The notes beneath the pieces were generated by a model, which was not told the DNA's origin, did not search any database, and was given only the letters and a program-made list of their open reading frames with translations. Positions 51,225 to 60,690 of a stretch of DNA of 64,000 bases are shown piece after piece. Source of the DNA: Hyphomicrobium_A sp963782555 (GTDB taxonomy: Bacteria > Pseudomonadota > Alphaproteobacteria > Rhizobiales > Hyphomicrobiaceae); the NCBI GenBank assembly GCA_963782555.1, contig CAWAKB010000005.1, positions 744,001 through 808,000 of the forward strand, in the 5' to 3' direction. Both the position numbers and the translations under genes were made by a program. Within the stretch, counting starts at the first letter, position 1; every line of letters starts with the position of its first letter.

Positions 51225-52115
51225 TTACTCGGCCGCCTTGGCCGGAATGAGACCCACGCTCGCCAACGCGGCATCCACAATCTTCTTCGACGCCTCCGAG
51301 ATCGGGACGAGCGGCAGCCGCGTCTCGGCCTCGCAAAGCCCGAGACGCGAGGAGGCGTACTTCACTGGGCCGGGGTTCGCCTCACAGAAGAGTGCGTCGT
51401 GCAGCGGCATCAGCCTGTCCTGCAGCGCCAGCGCCTTCTTGAAATCCCCCTTGAGGCAGGCGCTCTGGAAGTCGGCGCACAGGCGCGGCGCGACGTTGGA
51501 GGTGACCGAGATGCAGCCCTGCCCGCCGTGGGCCATGAAGCCCAGCGCGGTGGCGTCCTCCCCCGACAACATGTTGAACTGCGGCCCCATGGCCGCACGT
51601 TGCTGGGAGGCGCGCGCGAGGTTGGCGGTGGCGTCCTTGACGCCGACCACGTTCTTCAAGGCAAAGCAGCGGGTCATCGTCTCCACCGACATATCGACCA
51701 CCGAGCGGCCAGGAATGTTGTAGATGACGATGGGAATGTCGGCGGCGTCGTTGATCGCTTTGAAGTGCCGATAGAGACCCTCCTGGGTCGGTTTGTTGTA
51801 GTAGGGCGTAACCACCAGCACGGCGTCCGCGCCGACCTTTGCGGCGTGCCGCGCGAAATCGATGGCCTCGCTCGTCGCGTTGGAGCCGGCGCCCGCAATC
51901 ACCGGCACGCGCTTGTCGGCGACCTCCACGGTCAGCTCGACGATGCGCTTGTGCTCCGCGTGCGACAGGGTGGGGCTCTCACCCGTTGTCCCCACCGGTA
52001 CCAACCCGTGCGTGCCTTCGCTGATCTGCCATTCGACAAGGCGCCGGAAAGCCGGCTCGTCGATCTGGCCTTGTCGGAACGGCGTGATCAGCGCCGTGAA
52101 GGACCCTGTAAACAT
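51225..52115 (-). CDS. dapA: 4-hydroxy-tetrahydrodipicolinate synthase
   Basis: Condenses pyruvate with aspartate semialdehyde, the first committed step of lysine and diaminopimelate synthesis. The 296-residue TIM barrel shows GTTGESPTLSHAEH, the tyrosine site in IVIYNIPGRSVVD (Tyr132), and the Schiff-base lysine in VVGVKDATANL (Lys160). The ATG at 52115 gives the canonical start MFTGSFTALITPF. It is divergent from the lytic transglycosylase and precedes smpB. Confidence 0.97.
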   Translation of the reverse strand: MFTGSFTALITPFRQGQIDEPAFRRLVEWQISEGTHGLVPVGTTGESPTLSHAEHKRIVELTVEVADKRVPVIAGAGSNATSEAIDFARHAAKVGADAVLVVTPYYNKPTQEGLYRHFKAINDAADIPIVIYNIPGRSVVDMSVETMTRCFALKNVVGVKDATANLARASQQRAAMGPQFNMLSGEDATALGFMAHGGQGCISVTSNVAPRLCADFQSACLKGDFKKALALQDRLMPLHDALFCEANPGPVKYASSRLGLCEAETRLPLVPISEASKKIVDAALASVGLIPAKAAE

Positions 52116-52373
52116 TTGCCCATCATCCTCGAGCTTACGGCTCTTGATTTGCGTCTTATTTGCCCAATCACGGTGGATTCGGCGCGCCGAGCGCCATGCT
52201 CTCGCCCTATCCGGCGGCATCTTGCGGCGTAAGGCGAGAGGGCGCCTTGTCCCCCGCCTCCGTGATTGATAGTTTCGCGGCGCGTCGGTGATTTGTGGGA
52301 ATCGCAACGCCCTGTCGAGCGCGACATTAGGACCTTGATCTACAGCCCGCAAGCGGGCCGGCGAACGTCGCGT

Positions 52374-54713
52374 GTGGAAGGACAACCATTGCCCCTGCGC
52401 CAGCAGAAGCGACGCATATACGACGGCAAGAGAAGCGCCGCCTGCCCCGGATTTCCTGGCACTGCACGGCGAGGCGCGGTCTTTCTAGCCGGCTTGCTGC
52501 TGCTTGCCGGAGCGGGCGCAATGGCCGCCTCAGCAGCTGAGAGCCCATCGGCGGCGCCTGTCACGCGAACGGCAACTGCGGCGGCAGGCGCCGGGCCCGA
52601 CGCGCCTCAATCCACCCCGGCCAGCGGCGAGACACAATCCCCTCAGTCGCGCGAAAAGGCCTATCTCGACCGGCTCGACGCAGCGATCGCGCCCTTGCGC
52701 ACCTACAAGGTTTCAAAGGCCGATGCTGCCAAGATACGCGACGCCATTCAGGCGCTCGTGGCCGACAAGCTCACCAAAGCCGCCGAGCTCAGGGCCGGGA
52801 TCACCGACCCGCTCGGGCGCAAGCTGCTCGACTGGTACCGCCTGCGGCGCGGCCATGGCGAGGCCCGCGAGTTTGCTGCCTTCCTGCGTGAAAATCCCAA
52901 CTGGCCGAGCGAGCAGATCCTGCGCCGACGCATGGAGGAGGTGCTGTTTGCCGAAGGCGGCGATTCCGAAACCATCGCCGGATACTTCAAGGACAGCGAG
53001 CCGCAGAGCGCGGCCGGGCTTGCCGTCCTGGCCTCTGTGCATCTGGCCCATGGGGAGACCGAGAAAGCGAGGGCGCTCGCATCCAAGGTCTGGCGCGAGT
53101 ACGATCTGCCGCGTGAGCTCGAGCACGGGTTTCTCGCTCGCTTCGGATCGCTGCTGACGCAAGAGGATCACAAGTGGCGGCTCGACCGGCTGCTGGTCGA
53201 CGACGTGAGGTGGAAGAGCGGGCGCCACCAGCGGGCGGCACTCGCCAAGCGCGTCATCCCGCTTCTTTCCAAGCCCGAGCAGCGCAAGGCGCGCGCACGG
53301 CTCGCCGTGTTCCTGCATTCGCACGTGGCCAAGTCCCGTCTGAAGGCCGCGCCCGGCGCCAAATCCACCGACTGGGGCCTTGTCTTTCATAGGATCCAGC
53401 ACCTGCGCCGTGCAGAGAAGCTGGAGGACGCATCCAAGCTGATTCTGGATGCCCCCACCGATCCGGACGTGGTCGTCAATCTCGACGACTGGTGGAACGA
53501 GCGCCAGAAACTCGCCTATCTTGCGCTCAAGCAAGACAAGCCGAAGCTCGCCTACAAGCTCGTGAGTGACGCAGGGCCCCTCAGCGTCAACCCGCTCAAC
53601 GAGCAGTCCTTCATGGCCGGGTGGATCGCGCTGCGCTACCTCAAGGACAACGATGCCGCCGTACGCCACTTTGCCGCCTACACCAAGACGGCCGACGGCC
53701 CCTTGAGCCGCGCCAAGTCGAACTACTGGCTCGGGCGTGCCCTGGAGGCCAAGGGCGACCAAGAGAAAGCCAAGAAGGCCTACCAGGCCGCTGCCCGCGA
53801 GAGCGACACGTTTCACGGCCTTCTCGCCATGCAGAAGCTCAACCCTGGCAGCCGACGGATCACCATCACGCCGCCGGAGATACCCTCCAGAGAGGAGATC
53901 GCAGAGCTCAACGGCATGGATGCGGCAGAGGCAGCCGCTCTGGCCTATGCGGCCGGCGTGAACCGCCCGGTGACCCGCATCTTCCTGCGCCACCTCGCGA
54001 CCCTGAAAGATTCAGAAGGCTGGTCGGCGCTGGTCGCTCATCTCGCCCTTGCGATGGACGATACGCAGACGGCGGTGCGCATCGGCAAGGCGGCAATCGC
54101 GGACGGCCACAACCTCGTCTATTACTCCTACCCCGTGCATGCCCTGCCGCACTACAAACCCTTACGTCCCCCGCCCGAAACCGCCTTTCTCTTGGGGCTT
54201 GCGCGCCAGGAGACGGAGTTCGACACCGGAATCGTTTCGGGCGCCGGTGCACGCGGCATCCTGCAGGTCATGAAGGGCACCGCCAACCACGTCTGCCACG
54301 AGTATAAGATCAAGTGCAATCACAAGCGGCTGGTAACGGATGCAGCCTATAACACCATGATCGCCTCCGCCTACGTCGCTGACCGCGTGGCGGAGTTCTC
54401 GGGCTCCTATGTGCTCGGCTTGTCGAGCTACAATGCTGGCCCCGGGCGCACCCGCCAGTGGATCCGCGAGTTCGGCGATCCGCGCAAAGCCGGCGTCGAC
54501 CCCATCGACTGGATCGAGCGCATCCCCATCGAGGAGACGCGCCGCTACGTCGTCAAGGTCCTCTCCAATATCCAAATCTATCGCGCGCGCCTTGGCGAGG
54601 AGGCGACTGCTCTGCGGCTCGACGAGGATCTGTCGCGGGCACGCGAAGCCTCGCTGTCGCCCCCGAAGCGTAAACCCGGTTCCAGGACTGATACGGCCGA
54701 ATTGGGCGATTAG
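52374..54713 (+). CDS. Soluble lytic murein transglycosylase
   Basis: Cleaves peptidoglycan strands in the periplasm, forming anhydromuropeptides. It is about 779 residues, with a signal segment (GAVFLAGLLLLAGAGAMAA), a long alpha-superhelical region (residues about 90-580; KAKKAYQAAARESDTFHGLL) and a C-terminal SLT domain: FLLGLARQETEFDTGIVSGA with the catalytic Glu, GARGILQVMKGTA and LSSYNAGPGRTRQW. Start uncertain: GTG at 52374 is chosen; TTG at 52335 has AGGA close upstream. dapA, which feeds peptidoglycan, is divergent. Confidence 0.9.
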   Translation: MEGQPLPLRQQKRRIYDGKRSAACPGFPGTARRGAVFLAGLLLLAGAGAMAASAAESPSAAPVTRTATAAAGAGPDAPQSTPASGETQSPQSREKAYLDRLDAAIAPLRTYKVSKADAAKIRDAIQALVADKLTKAAELRAGITDPLGRKLLDWYRLRRGHGEAREFAAFLRENPNWPSEQILRRRMEEVLFAEGGDSETIAGYFKDSEPQSAAGLAVLASVHLAHGETEKARALASKVWREYDLPRELEHGFLARFGSLLTQEDHKWRLDRLLVDDVRWKSGRHQRAALAKRVIPLLSKPEQRKARARLAVFLHSHVAKSRLKAAPGAKSTDWGLVFHRIQHLRRAEKLEDASKLILDAPTDPDVVVNLDDWWNERQKLAYLALKQDKPKLAYKLVSDAGPLSVNPLNEQSFMAGWIALRYLKDNDAAVRHFAAYTKTADGPLSRAKSNYWLGRALEAKGDQEKAKKAYQAAARESDTFHGLLAMQKLNPGSRRITITPPEIPSREEIAELNGMDAAEAAALAYAAGVNRPVTRIFLRHLATLKDSEGWSALVAHLALAMDDTQTAVRIGKAAIADGHNLVYYSYPVHALPHYKPLRPPPETAFLLGLARQETEFDTGIVSGAGARGILQVMKGTANHVCHEYKIKCNHKRLVTDAAYNTMIASAYVADRVAEFSGSYVLGLSSYNAGPGRTRQWIREFGDPRKAGVDPIDWIERIPIEETRRYVVKVLSNIQIYRARLGEEATALRLDEDLSRAREASLSPPKRKPGSRTDTAELGD

Positions 54714-54776
54714 CCCTGTGGTTCGTAGTTGATTGCCGCGATCGGCCCCCGCCGCTCGCTTGAACGGAAAAGCTCG

Positions 54777-55694
54777 ATGACCTCCGAAGACAGAGCCTTC
54801 GAGGAGATTTATTTCACGGCCCGCGATGGGCTGAGGCTTTTCGCGCGCCGCTATCCCGGTGCCGGCGGCGGAGAGGGACGGCCCGTGCTTTGCCTGCCGG
54901 GCCTCACGCGCAACAGCCGGGATTTTCACGATCTTGCGCTGGCGCTTTCGCGTCAGCCGGGCGTGGGCTCGCGCACGGTCTATACGGTCGACTACCGGGG
55001 CCGCGGCCTCTCCGAGTTCGATCCCGACTGGCGAAACTACATGGTCCCTATCGAGACGCTCGACGTGCTCGATTTCATGACGCTGGCGGGCATCGAGGGC
55101 GCAGCCATCGTCGGCACCTCGCGCGGCGGCCTGATCGCGATGATGATGGCGGCGATACAGCCGACGGCGATCGGGGCCGTGGTCTTGAACGACATCGGGC
55201 CGGTCATCGAGCACGACGGGCTCGTGCGCATCAGCGGCTATGTCGGGCGCGTGCCGCTGCCGATCTCTTGGCCGGATGCAGCGCGCATGGTCCGCGATCT
55301 CAATCGCCGCCATTTCCCCGATGTCTCCGACGCCCAATGGGAAGCCGTGGCGCGCCAGTGGTACAACGAGCGCAACGGGCGACCGGCGCCCGGCTACGAC
55401 GCCAAGCTCGGCAAGGCACTTTCCGTCCTCTATCAGCCGCTGCCGCCGCTTTGGCCGCAATTCGAGGCCCTGAAGCACGTGCCCGTTCTCGTGGTGAGGG
55501 GCGAAAACTCGGATGTGCTTGCCGCCGAGACCGTCGACGAGATGCGTCGGCGCCACCCAGCGCTCGCGACCATCACGGTCTCCAATCAGGGGCACGCGCC
55601 GCTGCTCAAAGACAATCCGACCATTGAGGCAATCCGGCACTTCCTGCTGCAGACGGACGTCCATCGCAACATCGTAAGGCTGGCCATCGCCTGA
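54777..55694 (+). CDS. Alpha/beta hydrolase
   Basis: A 305-residue cytosolic hydrolase. The oxyanion region is VLCLPGLTRNSRDF, the nucleophile elbow is AAIVGTSRGGLIAMMM (Ser in GTSRGG), the acid is in VLVVRGENSDVLAAET and the His in VSNQGHAPLLKD. The cap region between about residues 145 and 235 would set the substrate, which is unknown. Related to peroxidase/esterase-type lipolytic hydrolases. It is 63 bases after the lytic transglycosylase. Confidence 0.87.
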   Translation: MTSEDRAFEEIYFTARDGLRLFARRYPGAGGGEGRPVLCLPGLTRNSRDFHDLALALSRQPGVGSRTVYTVDYRGRGLSEFDPDWRNYMVPIETLDVLDFMTLAGIEGAAIVGTSRGGLIAMMMAAIQPTAIGAVVLNDIGPVIEHDGLVRISGYVGRVPLPISWPDAARMVRDLNRRHFPDVSDAQWEAVARQWYNERNGRPAPGYDAKLGKALSVLYQPLPPLWPQFEALKHVPVLVVRGENSDVLAAETVDEMRRRHPALATITVSNQGHAPLLKDNPTIEAIRHFLLQTDVHRNIVRLAIA

Positions 55695-55731
55695 CCCCCG
55701 CCAACTGGGGCGCGATGTGCGCGGCCAGAGA

Positions 55732-56535
55732 TCAAGGTTGCTGCGGCCCCGGGAACAGGGCGTCGGTGCGTCCCGTCAGCCAGTAGATCCCGAGGCCGAC
55801 CCACTCGCGCAGGACCTTATCGAGCCGCTTCAGGCCGCCCGAAGGTGCATCGAAGAAGAGCACGAGGTCCCGCGGACCAGCCGTACGATAGTCCACCGGC
55901 CAGGGCTCGACCGGGAAACCCGCCTTGCGGAAGGCGCCCATGGCCCTCGGCATGTGCGCCGCCGAGGTTACGAGCAGCCAGTGCTCGCCGGGCTTCGGCT
56001 TGACCAGAGCCTTGGTGTAGACCGCGTTCTGCCAGGTGTTGCGCGACCGTCGCTCCAGGATCAGCCGGTCGCTGCCGATGCCGAGATCCTCCAGAATCAG
56101 CGCCCCAGAGTCGGCACCAATGCTGGGTGCGGTGAAGATCTCGACGGACCCGCTGGTGAAGACGATCTTGGCCTTGGGAAAGCGCCGGGCGAGTGCCGCG
56201 ACCTCGGTAAAACGCTCGGCGGCCTCGTTGAGAGCATGGGCGTGGCGCGCGGTGGCGATGGCTGGCTCCTCTGCGCCGCCGAGCACGATGATGCCGTCGA
56301 TGCTCTGGCCCGTGAGGTCGGCGCGCGCAAAGCGATCCTCGAGCGGCAGGATCAGCCAATTGCTGAGCGGCATGAGCCCACCCACGAGGAAGAGCACCGC
56401 CGCGGCGACGATCAGGCCGCGCCCAACTCTCTGATGGCGCGTGAAGAGCAGACCCGCACCGACAACGAGCAGGATGAGAATGATGCTCGAGGGCTGCAGG
56501 CAGAACCAGGCAATTCTCGCTACGTAAAAGAACAT
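55732..56535 (-). CDS. YdcF/ElyC-like protein (DUF218)
   Basis: A 267-residue inner-membrane protein with two N-terminal spans (IILILLVVGAGLLF and GLIVAAAVLFLVGGLMPLSN) followed by the DUF218 domain: IDGIIVLGGAEEPAIATA, AKIVFTSGSVEIF, LERRSRNTWQNAVY and WLLVTSAAHMPRAMGAF. Members such as ElyC affect envelope integrity and peptidoglycan or lipid carrier use. The role here is inferred only from family. Confidence 0.87.
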   Translation of the reverse strand: MFFYVARIAWFCLQPSSIILILLVVGAGLLFTRHQRVGRGLIVAAAVLFLVGGLMPLSNWLILPLEDRFARADLTGQSIDGIIVLGGAEEPAIATARHAHALNEAAERFTEVAALARRFPKAKIVFTSGSVEIFTAPSIGADSGALILEDLGIGSDRLILERRSRNTWQNAVYTKALVKPKPGEHWLLVTSAAHMPRAMGAFRKAGFPVEPWPVDYRTAGPRDLVLFFDAPSGGLKRLDKVLREWVGLGIYWLTGRTDALFPGPQQP

Positions 56536-56724
56536 GTCCTTTCAGCCCCCGCACAGCTCACGGCCACGTTTCATCCCTCTTTTCATCCCTCTGGCAACGC
56601 CAAATCCGGGTTTGTAGCCGGTATGCACCCGTCCTTCGAGGTCGCCTGGGGCGAGCAAAGACGGCCGACAGCTAAGTAAAGTGTGGATAGCGCGAAAGCG
56701 AGGGCGGCCTGAGGAGAGACCGCA

Positions 56725-57129
56725 GTGTTAGTGAAACTGGGCATGGAAGAGATCGCACGCCTCGCAAGCCTCGTTCTTGAGGCGGCCAGCTTCGCCGTCA
56801 TCCTGCTGGCGGTCACCCTCGCAACCGTGGTGTTCCTGGTGCAGGCCTTGCGCGAGGGCCTCGTCACCAACTACCGCGACTATCGCGCCAACCTGGGGCG
56901 CGGCATCCTGATCGGGCTCGAGCTCCTGATCGCCGCCGATATCATCAAGTCGGTGGTGATCGACCCGACGCTCGACAGCATGCTGGTGCTGGGCGGCATC
57001 GTCGTGATCCGCACCTTTTTGTCGATCTCGCTCGAAGTGGAGATCAACGGTCATTGGCCGTGGGAGACGACCCGGCTGACGCAAGAGACCCAACGCGAGG
57101 GCGCGCCACGCCTGCCGGCGAACGATTGA
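56725..57129 (+). CDS. DUF1622 membrane protein
   Basis: A 134-residue protein with three hydrophobic segments: ASFAVILLAVTLATVVFLVQ, then after TNYRDYRANLGRG, ILIGLELLIAADIIKSVVI and MLVLGGIVVIRTFLSISLEV. The block GRGILIGLELLIAADIIKSV is typical of DUF1622, of unknown function. The GTG at 56725 has GGAGAG eight bases upstream; the ATG at 56743 is the alternative. Confidence 0.82.
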   Translation: MLVKLGMEEIARLASLVLEAASFAVILLAVTLATVVFLVQALREGLVTNYRDYRANLGRGILIGLELLIAADIIKSVVIDPTLDSMLVLGGIVVIRTFLSISLEVEINGHWPWETTRLTQETQREGAPRLPAND

Positions 57130-57367
57130 TTTGGCGTCGTGCGCGGCCACGCTCCCCGTGCAGCGCGCTTCAGTCGCGCACATCCCAACTGCCTAAAGCC
57201 TGAGCACCGACAAAGCAGCGCGCCTGGCTCTTCCAGGCGTCAACGCACTGTTCCTCGCAGAACCGCGCTCACCGATCGGCGTGGCTAGGCTCCATCCAGG
57301 TTCTGGGGCGGAGCAAGAGGCCAATCCGAACCGATGGCGGTAGACACCCTCAAGAGCGAGATCGGAC

Positions 57368-57775
57368 ATGCTGGCAGCTTCCCCCTCTGACATTGTCAAA
57401 ACTTCAGGCGCCGAGCAGCGAGCCCAGTCGCACGGCGAACGCGCCACCTCCCAGCCTGTGCCGGTTCGGCGGCTGGCACCCGGTGAGAACCTCTTTAAGG
57501 CCGGCGATGCGCAAACCCACGTCTATCGCGTCGAGAGCGGCGCGCTGTGCCACTACATTTGCTGGCATAAGGATTCCCATGAGATCCTCGGTTTTGCGCA
57601 ACCCGGCGACATTATCGGCTTTGAGCCTGGCGCGACGCACGCAAACGCGGCGCGGGCCCTGATCGAGACGGTGGTGAGGCTCGTGCCGGTCGGCGACATC
57701 GCCAAGACCGTTCAAACCGATAGGAAGCTGACATTTCAGCTGGCATTCCAGCTGGCCATGGCTGACCGCGGCTAG
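57368..57775 (+). CDS. Stand-alone cyclic-nucleotide-binding-like domain (Crp/Fnr N-terminus)
   Basis: A 135-residue protein with only the sensor half of a Crp/Fnr/FixK-type regulator: PVRRLAPGENLFKAGDAQTH, VYRVESGALCHYICWHKDSH, and ILGFAQPGDIIGFEPGATHA. The frame ends soon after (AFQLAMADRG), before any helix-turn-helix, and I found no winged-helix remnant in the following 130 bases. It is therefore either a truncated regulator or a separate single-domain sensor or antagonist. Cys residues of FNR type are absent. Confidence 0.7.
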   Translation: MLAASPSDIVKTSGAEQRAQSHGERATSQPVPVRRLAPGENLFKAGDAQTHVYRVESGALCHYICWHKDSHEILGFAQPGDIIGFEPGATHANAARALIETVVRLVPVGDIAKTVQTDRKLTFQLAFQLAMADRG

Positions 57776-57904
57776 GGCGCGTCTTGCATGCAGACCGCCG
57801 CCCGATGACGGCTCATTTCTCCGCATTCGCCTGATGCTAGGCAAGTGCGCCGAAGACACCCGCTGCATTCGCCTGATTGAATGTAGTCCTTGGTGGGCGC
57901 GCGC

Positions 57905-59467
57905 CTAGGTGGCTGCGCGCGGAATGCAATACACTAAGACAAGTTCTGGCGATGGAATCTCGTGGCAGGCATGGCCTGCCAGCGAGATGAGGAAGAAGTC
58001 CTCTACCCGCCGCTGAGCCCCTGCCGGTGTTTCTTCAAAGCGGCGCACAAATCCCACGGCCATATCGTCAGGGGATGGAACAGTGGTTTTCAAGGTCGCG
58101 CAATGGAAGCGTGGAAACAGACCTGCAACATAGGGGCTCGAGCCCCATACGGCATTGGTGATGTCGGTTCCGCCCTTACACAGAGCGCTCTCCACCGAGT
58201 TCGGGTGAAATTCGTTGCCGGTCGTCAAAATCAATATTGGCTTGCCGCTCTGCTCTAAAGCGAGGCGCCACCTAGCCGAAGCCGCATTTATCATCGCGAA
58301 ATTGCGCAACCCACTGAATTGCAGCTCCGTCCGCGTCCAAAAAAGGACAGCACTCCCCAGCAAAACGACGAGCGCCGCGCCGGAAAAGATCCGCGAGCCC
58401 CGCAAGTTCCATCGCTGACCGATGGCCCAAGTCACAACGCCAATCTCCAGAACCGCGAAGGCAAACGTCTCTACTAGGGTATGCGGGTACAGCCGCTGCG
58501 TAGCGACGCCCACCGAAGCAAGACCACCCAATCCAACGGCAACTGGCTCCCACCGCCGCGTGATGGCGGCGACGCCAATCGTCACGATGGGGAGGAGGAA
58601 AACAATCGCCAATACGAAGTCCGAGGTTCCGCCTGTCCATACGGATGTAACGCCGGCCATGGTCTGGCGCTGTATGAGTATGAAGGTCTCAAGGGTGTCG
58701 AGATGTTGCCTCACCAGCCCCCAACTGAAATGGTAGTAGCTCTCCAAAATAAAAAGAAACGTCGACAAAGCAATGAACGGCGCAGCGATTACGGCGACTA
58801 CGGTGCCGCGAGATATCTTCGCCAGGATCACCGAGAGCGGAAAGACTAAGAAGTTTATCTTGATCCCGGCTGCCACCCCGGCAAGCACCGCCGCCCAGAG
58901 GATCAATCTGTTTTCGTGACGTTCGCCATTGGCCCTCGGCCGCGCGACCATGCCAAGACACAAGAACGATAGCGGCACCACCCAGACGTAATACGCAGGT
59001 TGGAGCGTCCACAATGGAACCCCGGCAAGGATTTGCGGGGGAGAGGAAAACAGAATGAGCGCGCAAGCAACTATCGCCTGAATGCAGCCCGTGCACCGCA
59101 GGTTGACGCTGGCCCAGGTCACCGCAAACAACGTGCACGCACCAGCGGTCAGCGCAGCGACCAGCGAGAACAGGTCGATGCGGGGCAATAGACTATCTTG
59201 CGGATACCCAACAGCGGATAGGCCCCACTGAATAACCGCATCGATGAGCGTTGTGATCTGGGCTTGAGGTATCCAAGGATGCTCGCCGCCGAACGCAACG
59301 CGCAGGGAATAGAAGTACGGGTATCCAACCGCTTCTTCAAAGATCCCCGTGGGCGAGATGCCCCCCACGTAGATTGCGACGGGAGCTGCGACTAGGGCCG
59401 CGGCCAGAATGGCCCCGACGAAAAGTCCGGTCGCACAATCAAAGGCAATTGGAGCCGCGCGTCTCAA
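57905..59467 (-). CDS. Polytopic membrane protein, GT-C-like, lower GC than neighbours
   Basis: A 520-residue protein with about ten membrane spans and a C-terminal soluble part of roughly 110 residues (ILILTTGNEFHPNSVESALC and on). The layout (first extramembrane loop after span one, many spans, soluble tail) resembles GT-C glycosyltransferases, but no DxD or ExD metal motif is clear. The coding DNA is visibly less GC-rich than its neighbours. The frame has no ATG or GTG near its start: only a TTG at 59467 without a binding site, eight codons after a stop. It could be 5' truncated. It lies at the 3' side of a tRNA-Leu. Confidence 0.6.
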   Translation of the reverse strand: MRRAAPIAFDCATGLFVGAILAAALVAAPVAIYVGGISPTGIFEEAVGYPYFYSLRVAFGGEHPWIPQAQITTLIDAVIQWGLSAVGYPQDSLLPRIDLFSLVAALTAGACTLFAVTWASVNLRCTGCIQAIVACALILFSSPPQILAGVPLWTLQPAYYVWVVPLSFLCLGMVARPRANGERHENRLILWAAVLAGVAAGIKINFLVFPLSVILAKISRGTVVAVIAAPFIALSTFLFILESYYHFSWGLVRQHLDTLETFILIQRQTMAGVTSVWTGGTSDFVLAIVFLLPIVTIGVAAITRRWEPVAVGLGGLASVGVATQRLYPHTLVETFAFAVLEIGVVTWAIGQRWNLRGSRIFSGAALVVLLGSAVLFWTRTELQFSGLRNFAMINAASARWRLALEQSGKPILILTTGNEFHPNSVESALCKGGTDITNAVWGSSPYVAGLFPRFHCATLKTTVPSPDDMAVGFVRRFEETPAGAQRRVEDFFLISLAGHACHEIPSPELVLVYCIPRAAT

Positions 59468-59636
59468 GACGGGAGCCCGAGAGCAATCTCAAACGCCGTC
59501 GGCGGACGTAGATGGAGCTCCAATGGGTCCTCCCCTAGCTCGGGCGCCTAGGCAAGCAATATCAATTTCCCTGCAACGCGGGGCAGCACGCCTTTAGGGC
59601 CGAAGCCCAAGGCGCGCCAACGCCTATGCATTCGGC

Positions 59637-59721
59637 TGGTGCGGTCGAGAGGACTCGAACCTCCACGGGTCGCCCCGCTACCACCTCAAGGTAGTGCGTC
59701 TACCAATTCCGCCACGACCGC
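59637..59721 (-). tRNA. tRNA-Leu (anticodon GAG)
   Basis: Eighty-five bases with the acceptor stem GCGGTCG/CGACCGC, D arm, anticodon arm ACTACC-TTGAGGT-GGTAGC with GAG, a long leucine-type variable region, T arm GGTTCGAGTCC and encoded CCA at the 3' end. It is read from the minus strand. It decodes CUC and CUU. Confidence 0.95.
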
Positions 59722-59902
59722 ATGCCGGGAGAACGACCGCTCATATAGCCAACTCGCTCTCCCGGAACAAGTCGGGCCGATCGGTGCCTTCTCCCCACCC
59801 CCAAAGCACCCACAGTCAAAGCCAGCTGCGGTCCGATTGGCGTGGGCGCCGTTCAAGCCGACGCCCCTAGCCCGCACCGCCTCCGCCCCTTAAGTTGAGG
59901 CC

Positions 59903-60631
59903 ATGCAGCAGCGTTCCGGCGAGCCCCGACCTAGCGAAAGTGTTGTGGAATGGGCGGTCAGCGGCCAGCCCGTCGACTACCTGGAGGCCGTGCGCGCCAT
60001 GGAGACCCGCGCGGCCCAGATCGCCGCCGGCAGCGCGCCGGAGCTGGTTTGGCTGCTCGAGCATCCTCCCATCTATACGGCCGGCACCAGCGCGCGCCCG
60101 GCTGACCTCATCGCTCCTGATCGTTTCCCGGTTCTGCAGACGGGCCGCGGGGGCAAGTTCACCTACCATGGGCCCGGCCAGCGCGTGATCTACGTCATGC
60201 TCGACGTGAAGCGCCGCTTTGGCGACGTGCGCGCCTTCGTCTCAACCCTGGAAGCTTGGATCATCGGCGCCCTCACCGAGTTCGGCGTCAGCGGCGAGAC
60301 GCGGCCCGGCCGCGTCGGCATCTGGGTACGGCGCTCCGGGGAGGACGCGGAGGACAAAATCGGTGCCGTCGGGCTGCGCCTGAAGAAGTGGGTGAGCCTG
60401 CACGGAATAAGCCTCAACGTCGATCCCGACCTTTCCCATTACGACGGCATCGTCCCGTGCGGCATCGCCGAGCACGGCGTTACCAGCCTCGCCCGCCTCG
60501 GCCATGCCTTACCGATGGAATCAGTGGATAAAGTGCTGCGTGCCCAATTCGAGCGCCGCTTCAGCCGGACACGACCGGCCGCCACGCCGAGGGCAGAGCC
60601 ACAGAGCACCGAGCATCAGGCCCAAAAATGA
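59903..60631 (+). CDS. lipB: Octanoyltransferase LipB
   Basis: Transfers octanoyl from acyl carrier protein to lipoyl domains, the first step of lipoic acid synthesis. The 242 residues have WLLEHPPIYTAGTSARPADL, GGKFTYHGPGQRVIYVMLD, the catalytic Lys region DKIGAVGLRLKKWVSLHG, and the catalytic Cys in YDGIVPCGIAEHGVTS. No lipA is in the window. A hairpin terminator follows the stop directly. Confidence 0.96.
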   Translation: MQQRSGEPRPSESVVEWAVSGQPVDYLEAVRAMETRAAQIAAGSAPELVWLLEHPPIYTAGTSARPADLIAPDRFPVLQTGRGGKFTYHGPGQRVIYVMLDVKRRFGDVRAFVSTLEAWIIGALTEFGVSGETRPGRVGIWVRRSGEDAEDKIGAVGLRLKKWVSLHGISLNVDPDLSHYDGIVPCGIAEHGVTSLARLGHALPMESVDKVLRAQFERRFSRTRPAATPRAEPQSTEHQAQK

Positions 60632-60663
60632 GGCGCCCGGCCCCCTGTCGCGGGCCGGGCGCC
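60622..60663 (-). terminator. Hairpin terminator between lipB and the exported protein gene
   Basis: A perfect 12-base inverted repeat (GGCGCCCGGCCC at 60632-60643, GGGCCGGGCGCC at 60652-60663). On the minus strand it is followed by TCATTTTTGGG, a T run inside the end of lipB. It ends the minus gene and may also act on lipB transcripts. Confidence 0.78.
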
Positions 60664-60690
60664 CAAACCATAAAGGTTTTCTGCCTGCCT

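Noticed and set aside
50553..52115. A tmRNA gene near smpB
   Set aside because: I looked through the gaps around smpB and dapA and before the NYN gene for the tag frame and the tRNA-like ends and saw neither.
57160..57290. Minus-strand Cys-containing open frame (FCEEQCVDAWKSQARC) before the lone sensor domain gene
   Set aside because: The frame opens two codons before this segment and has no usable start codon or binding site; it may be a decayed gene, but evidence is too thin.
57130..59637. An integration-site repeat matching the 3' end of tRNA-Leu
   Set aside because: I could not find a second copy of the T-arm/acceptor sequence on the far side of the lower-GC gene, and there is no integrase, so a defined island is not claimed.
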